DNA of 64,000 nt from Balanoglossus misakiensis (lineage: Eukaryota > Hemichordata): assembly GCA_040954595.2 (NCBI GenBank), contig CM082587.2:9486001-9550000 (forward strand), in the 5' to 3' direction. Shown here one piece after another: positions 55,331-64,000 of the stretch. The notes under the pieces are model-generated. The model was not told the DNA's origin, did not search any database, and was given only the letters and a program-made list of their open reading frames with translations. The position numbers were made by a program, and so were the translations under genes. The first letter of the stretch is position 1, and every line of letters begins with the position of its first letter.

Positions 55331-56430
55331 AGGTCCCATTTGGTTTATGTGCATGTATAGGATTGGGACCCGAGGAATCAGTTGCATTTGTATGTATGAG
55401 TGAATGGATGAAAACCGCTGCACGTATCACTTCCATTTTTAGTGTGTAGATGCAGGCGGGGCTGTAGATGGGATTTTGTTCAAATGTAGTTGTCATTGTT
55501 GAAAGTATTACCTGTGAAAATGTGAAATTGGTCAAAAGTCAGAAACAAGACAACTACTGGTCAGATTGATCTGAAAACTGGTATGACAATGAACCCATAC
55601 AGTCCTGTATGTTTTGAGCTAATATTATGAATTTTCTAATGTTTATTAATTTTTTTTCTTTTTCCACATTATTGGTAAAAAAAAATCTTCACTTCTGAGA
55701 GCGATAGTCTGAATCCTTCGAAATTTAGTATGAGGTTATTATTATATATGCCGGAGTATGATAAGCTGTTGTACATTCATTTGGCGGCCATATTGGATTT
55801 ATTCAAAATATAAAGTGCAAATGTAAACAATTTTTTTTCAAAATTGTTCCAAATGTCATAGAGATAGTTTTGAATAAAAACACTAAAATAGCTTGTCTAA
55901 TACCCAATATACAGCCCAAATATGGGTTTCTATGAATACTGTTCAGCATATTGAATTTATGAAAATTATGAAATCTGCCCATGTCAAATATTATTTCAAG
56001 ATGGTTCTTCATGTACATGAAATATTTTTATACTTTAAAATCATAGAAAAAGTCGTGTTTATTTCTTGATATTTGGCCCCCAAATTTTCAATAGTAAATT
56101 TATGCAAATTAGAAATATCTCCACAAGGTGGATTTGGGTTCAATTAATCTAGACACCTCTCCAAAAAATATTCTGAAGAAAAAAATTATGTTGCAATTTA
56201 TGGTGGGTTAGGTGCCCAAATCTCGTAGATTGACTAGACTAGAAACCGTTGTCAGATTGCTTTAAACTTTGGCAGAAATGTTCCTTGTAGTGATTGAAGT
56301 AAGATGGTGTACAATTATAGTGATTTTTGCATATTTGTGTCTTTGCAACTTTTGAACAAATGTGTTTTTCTTTGAAACTGCTTTTTTGATGGCTTTGAAA
56401 TTTGGTAGGAATATTCCTAGGGGTATAACT
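55331..56430 (+). repeat. GGTCCC-hairpin dispersed repeat, copy 9
   Basis: Hairpin AGGTCCCATTTGG...GATTGGGACCCG followed by the family blocks, with an unrelated AT-rich stretch near 55737-56230. It ends at the insertion point of the next element. Confidence 0.7.
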
Positions 56431-58441
56431 ATTTTTAGGGGACCAAGCGCCCACAGGCGCTTGGTCCCCTTCTGTTATTGCTGGAGTTTTTCTTCTTTCT
56501 TCTTGAGTCGTTTTTTTTGCTCCCGTTTTCCTCTGAAATTCCGGCACCTGCGCCTATGAAGTTTGGCACAGTGATTGGGGCCCATGAGTACTGGTGCACC
56601 TGCCCTTTGAATTTGTAATTATTCACGTGACTTGGTGGCTATAATCGAGCGAAATTTTCAAATTGACCTAATTTGCACGTTAATGGGGGAATGTACATTC
56701 TTTTCGCGATTTTTGTAGACCATTTGGCCAAAATCCCCTGTGCCAAATTTCAAGGTCCTAGGCCACGTCGATTTTGAGAAGAAGATTTTTGTAATATTTT
56801 TCGCATTTTTGGGGGGCTTCGGACTTTGACCGTCATTACGTAATGTTGTGGAGATCTCATTAGCAGGCTACTCACTTCTGGCGGGTTGCAGTAGTCCTTG
56901 GAAAATCGGCTGAAATACGTAAACAGACCAGTGATTATTTTCCACGGAATGAATTTTGGGATAACACATTATCGGAGTTCAGGCTGTGTTAGGGCGTTTT
57001 ATTGAATTACGCTGAGTTTGTTAGCTGTTGCCGTTCAAATGTTTCTATCCAGACCCGCCTACACTGGTTAACATTCAACGTAATGCGGCAGCGGACTTTG
57101 ACCCTCAGTCGCTAATGTGGCCGAAATACGTCAGCAGACCAATGATTTTCTTGCACGAAGGGAGTATGGTACAAGCAATAATCAGAGATCAGGCTTCTTT
57201 GCCGTTCAACAGTTCCTACTTCAGTCGTGACGTTGCAACTGAACGTTCAGTATGGGGGTTGGCCCGCAGGTGGCCGTGGGGGTTATCAGGTCGCCCGTAA
57301 TGACACGCAGCTTCATGCAGCTGTATGGGACCAAAATAATACGCCCGATTCGGGGGTCACCTGTGACACCTGCGTAACTCAATTATGTGCATGCGTAATT
57401 GTGGGGTCAATGAAAGGGATACTAGTGTGGTATTTGTTGCAAATGGATCAATATGAAGTCCGATTTTCCTGTCAAGTTATGGGTGATCTTATGTGACATT
57501 TCACCTACTTTTGCTTAGTGAGCATCCACAGCAGATGCATGCATCTTTGGTGTGGGGGGGGGGCATACACGGATGGGACCATAAAGATATACCAAAGGCG
57601 GGGTCACCTGTTGCACCTGCCTAAGTCATTGATTTTGTACATTTAATTGGACACTAACCAACAGGGCAATAGGTGTGGTTTTCGTTCCACAGGGACGAAT
57701 GTAAGTGTCAGTTTGTTTTTGCCCAAATGTATAAGTTGATTTGGATGACCTCTGTTGAACAGTGCCATATCTCAGCCCGTTGTACAAGTGCAGCTTTGGT
57801 ATTCGGAGCGAAACTATCATGAAATGCCATATACAGGGGATACCTGCGACACCTGCTTGATTCATGTATTACGTGCGTACCTAATGGTAGGCAAAGTGAA
57901 AGGGCTGCAAATGTAGGATTTGTTGCACATGACATAAACAGGAATGAAAATTTTTTGTCAAATTTTTGGGTGACCTCAGGTGTCCATTGACCTGCTTTCC
58001 ATATGTTAGCATGCACATCATATATAGCCAGGTGTTTGGAGGGGTAGGGTAGGACCCTCTGCGTCATGAAATGCTAAATTCCTGGGGCCACCTGTAACTT
58101 ACTTGCGTAACTCATTATTATGGCCATATCTAATTTGACAAACCCAAACAGCGAGGATTTTCCGTTGTCTTGAATATGAACCAAATAAGAATCCTAATTT
58201 TTGGCCCAATTTTTGGGTACCCTCAGCTGACCTTTGAAGTAACTGAAGTACTTACAACGTAGAAGTTCACCTTTGGTTGTTGTGTTTGTACTTGTAAGAC
58301 ATCTATTTCGGGTGGTTGCCTACTTCCCCATATCTCCACATCCAGAGCAAATACAGCCTACGCATTTGAATGGTACAACCCTGAATGGAGTCTAATGGTT
58401 ATTAACTCTATGCTTGGGCCCCTTCAACGCTGCTTGTAGCT
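56431..58441 (+). repeat. Hairpin-initiated modular repeat, 2-kb insertion
   Basis: It starts TTTTTAGGGG with a 15-bp perfect stem (AGGGGACCAAGCGCC, loop CACA, GGCGCTTGGTCCCCT; 56437-56470). Next comes a T-rich stretch and a block homologous to 37190-37460 (TTTGGCACAGTG, TTGAGAAGAAGATTTTT). Diverged modules (TTGACCTGCTTTCCATATG, TCACCTGTGACACCTGC) follow, and the end is CTTGGGCCCC...CAACGCTGCTTGTAGC. It inserted into copy 9 of the GGTCCC repeat in unit 2 only. Confidence 0.82.
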
Positions 58442-58650
58442 TTAATTTCTGATTGCTTTGGAAGTTAGTTTACAATTTCATTACACATGTACCTGTATGT
58501 GCGACTTTTATTAAAGTCTGGTTTTTAATATTTAGGTAGTTTTGTTATAAATTCTTTGTTTTTGGATAGCAAATCTTCTCTTGAACCAATTGCCCAGTTT
58601 CTTTGAAAGTTACTGTTAACAAGGTGATGGTATACCCAACTTAGACTGTA

Positions 58651-59690
58651 TTCACCACATGTTTACGTAACTTTAATATGCCAGCTGTTACACAGACCAC
58701 CAGCTATTCTATTTTGAATTACCCAGTGGCAGGTCACTCAAAATTTTTGAGCAGGTATTCCATGGTTTCTTGATATCACAAAATCGTCTCGAACTTGTCT
58801 CCCATTAGACACTTTTAGCCCCTTGATTAGCCAATGTCCAAAAACATTTAGGCATTTCAGATATCATTAGTCAGTTCGTCAGTCCACTTGTTATGTTAGG
58901 TTGAAAAACACACACTTAAATTACTTGCTATTTACAGTCCTACAAGCTGCTTAAAACTTGTGTGGACACTGATTTTATCATGTTGGGTATCTTCAAACTT
59001 TGATACCACCCCTAGCATTTTTTTATACTGACATGGTTTCTCTCCAGCGATTTCAACATCCTACTAGGAATACAACCCCTCCTCAACTACATAATATAGG
59101 GCATGAAATTGCAGGTTTTTGAGAACACTATTTAAAATCATCCCCATCAAGTCTGTAAATGTCTTTGGACAGATTTCTCTCCAGAGTAAAACGAAACTTG
59201 CAATAAAGAGTCTTTATGCAATAAAAACATGTTGATCATAACTCTAAACAATAATTTGCTATGTACAACATGTCAATCGCTAATAGTAGGTATGGCCATA
59301 AGCATAAACCTGTTTGTTTTGCTATCTTCACTATTCATGTTATCTGACTATATTAATACATTTGCAAGCATACTGTTTCAGACGTAGTGAAGTTGATAAA
59401 CATTTACGGGTATATTTTTACCTGTTGAAACTTACGGAAGTTGATAAAAAAAACTGGACACTTCACATGGGATTTATCATCCCCTCTGTAGATTGGTAGT
59501 CTAACATAGCAGGCAATCTTTCTTTCAAAACTGCAGAGGCCTTCATAAAATGTTGTTGGCAAGAATGAAAGCTTGGGGGGGGGGGGGTGTAGGATTTCCT
59601 ACTTTTTAGGTTAATTTTTTCTATGCCCCCCAAAAGTTATGACAATAAATTGATGACACCCTCAGAATTTATACTCCCTCCCCCATCATA
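58651..59690. other. No gene seen
   Basis: Unassigned AT-rich sequence between units 2 and 3, with a G run at 59577-59588. Confidence 0.45.
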
Positions 59691-59699
59691 CGCTATCCA

Positions 59700-60545
59700 T
59701 ATTCATATAAATATGTCAATAAACGCCATACTGTCCTGTAGGTTTGAGCTAATATTATGAATTTTCTATTTTTTATCGTTTTGTCTTTTTCTGCATTATT
59801 GGTAAAAACATCTTCATTTCTGAAAGCGATAGACTGACTCCTTCAAAATATAGTATGAAGCTGCCTATACGTTGTCTGAGTAACCATGGTTTTGTTCAAA
59901 TTATTGCAAAAAATGACATATTTATAATTTTGATGATAATTTTTTTGTTATTTTTCCCCTCTGAAACCGCTTGTCAGATTGCTTCGATTGATTCGCTTTT
60001 TGGCAGGCATGTTCCTTGTGGTGATTGAAGTTAGGATTTTGAACAATTTTGGTGATATTTGCTTGTATGTGTTTTTGCCACTTTTGAACAAATATTTAGC
60101 GAGTTTTTTTGCAAATTATTGATTTTGGTTAGCAAATCTTCTAAACTCATGTCCAGTTGCATTGAAAGTTACTGTTTACAAGGTATTGGTACCCCGAGAC
60201 TGTTTACACTACATGTTTACATAACTTAAAAGACCAGCTGTTACAGAGACCACTAGCTATTAAATGTCTGTCAGTCTGTCCAAGGGTAAGAAGTTGCTTG
60301 TCATGTGTGTTTCTACACACAATTTTTGGTCAAACATAAATTTTTCTTGCATCACTTGTAAGACTGCCATGACACATGACAGTCTATTGGGCATGGTCCT
60401 TGTTAATTTTTTTACATTTTCATATTTATATATGGTTAGGTCATATCTGCTTGCCAGTGTCGCATGTGATTTTTATTCTTGTCTATAACTAATTCCGTGT
60501 AATCCTCAAATGGGACCACAGTGTCCTTGACGCTATTTTTTCATA
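59700..60545 (+). repeat. Modular dispersed repeat, 3' half with intact target of the 16.7-kb element
   Basis: Modules with GAAACCGCTTGTCAGATTGC and GGCAGGCATGTTCCTTGTGG. The 3' landmark AATGGGACCACAGTGTCCTT, GACGCTATTTTT ends near 60541. At 60421-60480 it reads CATATTTATATATGGTTAGG and on through TCATATCTGCTTGC, the uninterrupted form of the sequence split by the 16668-18194 transposon. Confidence 0.75.
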
Positions 60546-60743
60546 GCCATCCCTAAAAGTCTGGTGTTATGTGCCCCCCCCCCCAATTTCTCATGTAAAA
60601 AAATCGATGGCCCCCTGGAAATCCTACAGCCACCTCAATTCCTGGGGAAGTATATTCTCAACACTCCCTTATATCACATCCCATATATTGCAACATACAG
60701 GTTTATGATTTGTTACTAACTGCTATGCATATTTCATTCACAG

Positions 60744-60828
60744 ATGGAAGCCATGATTGTCGCAATTTCAACTGGTCCAGGGTTTCTCGTTCTCCTGTGC
60801 GCTGAAGCTTGGTTAAGACTACTTTCTG
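60744..60828 (+). other. Exon-like cassette A3 (85 nt)
   Basis: TTACTAAC branch-point-like text, TTTCATTCACAG acceptor and TTTCTG|GTAAGCATGAG donor. It has partial similarity to A1/A2 (CAATTTCAACT, TCTCGTTCTCCTGTGCG, TAAGAC). The reading frame used by A1/A2 is closed by a stop here, while another frame is open, so coding is doubtful. Confidence 0.5.
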
Positions 60829-61341
60829 GTAAGCATGAGTTCATCTATATTTGCTTTTTTAGGGCATTATTGATTTCCTGTAATGTGATTATGATGAGGT
60901 GAATGAACTGGACATAAATTCAGTTTGGACACATTTAGAATTGGCAGAATTACCCATAGCTATAATTGTATATAGGCGCCTTGAATTTAATTATTTGTTT
61001 GCCGTCCATGGGTGGGTATGTTTTAGGTACAGTGTTATTAAGTCTGTGTGCATGTTTCTGTTGTTTACACATAAATATCATTTGTCACCTGATTGCCATG
61101 TAAGAGTATACCCATATGGACCTTCTATACTCTGCAGTACTATTACTTAGTCAGATGTAAATGGAGTTTCAAAATTGCTGTTTCACAGATTTATCTGCTA
61201 AGTATTCTATTGTTATGCGTTGTCACAACACAGCCTTGACCCTACATTATACCATGTTCTGCATATTTTGACTTATTAGTATGACATAATGCAAGTTTGT
61301 GATTGGTTACTTATAAACATGCACATATATTTGATTCACAG

Positions 61342-61496
61342 GTGGACTGTCTTAAATGGTCATCATTAGGCTGTGCAGGAGGGGGAGAAGACCTTGGACC
61401 CTATGTTAAAGACCCTTGCGGCATGATTGCTGTATACATGCTGTATACATAGCATTTCAACATGAAGTTCCAGGCCCCGTCAAGTACCTTTTTCTG
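61342..61496 (+). other. Exon-like cassette B3 (155 nt)
   Basis: Acceptor TTTGATTCACAG and donor TTTCTG|GTAACC in the same context as B1/B2 (followed by ACAACTTTGTTGTATACATG, GCTACATAG). It is longer because of internal duplication-like sequence (AGCATTTCAACATGAAGTTC). The B frame runs LKWSSLGCAGGGEDLG and then reaches a stop at about 61449, so if translated it would terminate here. Confidence 0.5.
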
Positions 61497-62100
61497 GTAA
61501 CCACAACTTTGTTGTATACATGCTACATAGCCAGTTTATATGTTACTGTTTTTAATCAAATAGTTAATTCACCCTCTCAATTTTATTGGGGCAGCAATCC
61601 ACTGTTGGTTTATTATGCACACCTCTAATAATCACTTGTCGGATGAATATTCTCCACTTGGTAACCTTTATGTAGTGCTATCCTCCACGATCAAGAAGTG
61701 GGTTGATTATGACTATTTGAATAGGGTACCTAATTGTATTAAGGGTATAGGGGAAGTATTTCACAAATGTTTGTGTACATGGATTTCTCATTTCAACTCA
61801 TTGGAGATTTTTTTCCTTCATTTTGTGATCTTAGTTAGTTTGGCGCAAATTGTTGCCAGTTTTGCATATATGTAATGTTTGGTCAATTTTTGCCATTCCG
61901 AGTCGAAAATCGTTTTTCTGAAACTTTTTGTCAGATAGCTTTGAAATTTGGAAGGCATGTTCCTACTCAGACGAGGGGTGTAAACCTAAGTAAACTGTTG
62001 GTGTGAAATTTGGTGAAACTTTTGGGAAATTTTGCAACTTTTCATCAAAAATTGTTTGAAACTACTTGTCAGATTGATTGTAAATTTAGTCAATCTTTGT

Positions 62101-62760
62101 AGGCCCCATTCAATATATGTGTATACAACTGGGACCTTATGCGATTCAGCTGCTTCTGTATCTATGTCCATCCACAACAAAAACTTATAGCCTCAATATT
62201 TGGAGTGTAAAGGCTGTTTTGTAGATATAATTTTGTTTAAGTTGTCATGGCCAAAAATGTGCAAATGAGCTTGAAAAATGTTAAATTGGTCTAAACTCAT
62301 CAACTACTGGGCAAATTGCTTTATACATTTGTATGCATGACGACTTCAAAGTCCTGCATGTTTTGAGCTCATATCATGAGTTTTCTATTTTTTATGCTTG
62401 TTTGGACTTTTCCATATTTTTTGTAAATAAACAATTTATGGAAATGATAGCGAATTTCTTTAAAATTTAGCATGAAGCTTCCTATATTTGATCTAAGGTG
62501 GTTTTTGTAAATTGTTACAAAAATTGCCTATTTGTAAGTTTGGGAGATTTTTACCAATTTTGCTCAAAAATCATTTTCTCTGAAATCCCTCGTCAGATTG
62601 CTTTTAAATTTGGTTGGAACGTTCCATGGGGTTACCCAAGTAAGATGTTGTAAAATGTTAGTGAAATTTGTGTTCTTGGGGCAATTTTTGCAATTTTCCA
62701 TCAAAAATCGTATCCTTTAAACTATTTGTTGATAATAGCTGGTAGCCGATCAAAACTCTG
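62101..62760 (+). repeat. GGTCCC-hairpin dispersed repeat, copy 10 (diverged)
   Basis: AGGCCCCATTCAATATATG...AACTGGGACCTTATGCG followed by CATCCACAACAAAAACTTAT and the family modules (TCAGATTGCTTTTAAATTTG, GGTTACCCAAGTAAGATG). Confidence 0.68.
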
Positions 62761-63760
62761 GTTGTACTCAGCTTGTGACTGTCGATAAAACTATTATTTT
62801 CAATAAAAATCTGCCGAGAAAATACAGACTGATTCCAAAGGATTCTTATCTTAAATAGTATAGGCTGAAACTATTTCCGTCATAACAGAAGGGTTCAAAA
62901 CGTAATAATCTAATGCTGTAAGTCGCAATCTCGCCTTCCTATCTCCAGTGAAAAATGATAAGACAACACCAATGGTATGAGTAATGATATAACCCATATT
63001 TATTTCAAGTTAACTAAACTCTGATAAAAGCAGTGATAAAACTGGTTTCAATTTAGAAGGTATTGCTTGGACCACGAAAAAAGACAATTAATACTGACAG
63101 TAATGAAACGCATCCCATCCATGCATTCATCAAAAGTGATTTCTCCATGCTTTTTGAGCAACTTGGCCTATGTATAGTACCCTATTGTCTCTCAATGCAA
63201 GCCACTTGCTTTCACAAAACAATCCCATTTTGCCACTTTGTACTGTTCTTTATATTTTGATCTGAATCTAAAAATAACATCGAATCATCCAGTGTGAGTT
63301 AGCACTGTAATTAGCCAAAGTTATAAATCCACAGTTACCCAGCAAATTTGATATAATGCTTCCCAAAGGTATTGGTTTTGAACTCTCTTCAGAAATAGGT
63401 ATGAAAATTTTAAAATTTCTACTGTTTCAACCCAGACTAGTTTATTTCTGAATAAATAGAGAAATGACAACCGGATAGATTATTCCTCTGTAATAAAGAC
63501 ATATGCAGACACAAGAAAAAGTCTGAACATAATCAGTACATTACTAAAACAGTGTAGGTACATTGTACTTTAAACTCAGGAAGATTAGTGACTATTGTTT
63601 GCCAAAAATGGTCCCAAGTCATTTCTTAAGCAGAGCAGAATAGTAGTTTTGAGAAGCAAAGTGTGATGATTTAAAATGTGAAAAGACAACACCAATCTCT
63701 AGCTCTGCTCTTAGCACTGCAAATGTTATCAGACAGGTAGATAGATGTTCAGTCATCCTA
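62761..63760. other. No gene seen
   Basis: About 1 kb of AT-rich sequence with no exon, repeat boundary or motif that I recognise. Confidence 0.45.
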
Positions 63761-64000
63761 TGTCTGTCAACACTTTTTCTTTTCTGAAATCACTGGTGCA
63801 AGTGCTTTCAAATTTGGTATGCAGGTTTCTGGGGGTAGCGAAGTAATGCGTGTTCAAATTGTGTTGAATTCTGCATATTTGTAGTTTGAAACGAGTTTTT
63901 GCTGTTTTTGGAAGAAGAAATAAGCTTGTAGGATTTCTTTGACAATGCAAGTTTCTAGGGATGACGCAAGTTGTTTCTTCAAAATGTGGTGAAATTTGCA
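63760..64000 (+). repeat. Modular repeat fragment at window edge
   Basis: CTGGTGCAAGTGCTTTCAAA, TTTGGTATGCAGGTTTCTGG and GGGATGACGCAAGTTGTTTC are modules of the GGTCCC family type. The element continues past the window end. Confidence 0.6.

Larger units (their letters stand above)
49541..58650 (+). repeat. Tandem duplication unit 2 (9.1 kb, expanded)
   Basis: Same order as unit 1 but with extra blocks: about 50110-53130 (between A2 and B2), about 54785-55128 and about 56431-58441. The last is a clear later insertion because the unit 1 equivalent (around 49310) is uninterrupted. For the first block, unit 3 retains a relative of its final 200 bp (about 52930-53130 versus 61050-61240), so part of the difference is a deletion in unit 1. 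Confidence 0.8.
60690..62000 (+). repeat. Diverged third unit of the cassette duplication
   Basis: It contains A3 and B3 in the same order and with the same splice contexts, plus intron pieces matching unit 2 (ATTATACCATGTTTTGCATA-like text at 61246, and the CAGTACT...GATGTAAATGGAGT block at 61134-61162 versus 53035-53058). It is far more diverged than units 1 and 2 are from each other, so the cassettes were duplicated in at least two rounds. Confidence 0.65.

Overview
This is a window of AT-rich animal genomic DNA. It has large introns, canonical GT-AG splice sites, microsatellites and very many small DNA transposons, and shows no bacterial features. The one firmly recognised host gene is the 3' half of a KIF21-type kinesin (KIF21A/KIF21B family) on the + strand. 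Ten phase-consistent exons (4680 to 30048) join into a 1530-nt open frame of 509 codons plus stop. It encodes the KIF21 linker and the seven-bladed C-terminal WD40 domain. The motor and coiled coil must lie upstream of the window. The Crypton and DIRS-type elements and the modular repeats suggest a marine invertebrate, possibly a hemichordate or other invertebrate deuterostome. That is an inference, not something the sequence proves.

Layout. 0-30 kb: KIF21 exons separated by introns full of mobile DNA. These include a decayed DIRS-type ORF1, a decayed DIRS-type RNase H, a broken pogo/Tigger-like transposase, two nested fold-back elements, an intact Crypton tyrosine-recombinase ORF (14.5-16.1 kb), a 1.5-kb TIR element with a 5-bp target duplication, TTAA-target elements, a 21-bp minisatellite present as two inverted arms, and modular repeats carrying perfect DR1-like AGGTCA pairs. 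One possible unrelated terminal exon lies at 1335-1556. 30-32.2 kb: the KIF21 3' end, with a fold-back and a TTAA element in the presumed 3' UTR. 32.4-44.3 kb: a transposon graveyard with no recognised host gene. It has several TTAA-target elements and nested elements of a group that uses 7-bp target duplications. 44.9-62 kb: a tandemly duplicated region in which pairs of short exon-like cassettes recur three times. Each has a branch-point-like, pyrimidine-rich acceptor and a GTAAG/GTAAC donor. They look like exons of an unrecognised spliced transcript, probably non-coding or fast evolving. 62-64 kb: repeat modules and unassigned sequence.

The observations most worth following are: (1) the 7-bp-TSD element group with CATRGA-type ends, including a 20-bp 'element' made only of two back-to-back termini; (2) the repeated exon cassettes; (3) modular repeats whose 5' hairpin keeps its pairing while its sequence changes; (4) the intact Crypton.
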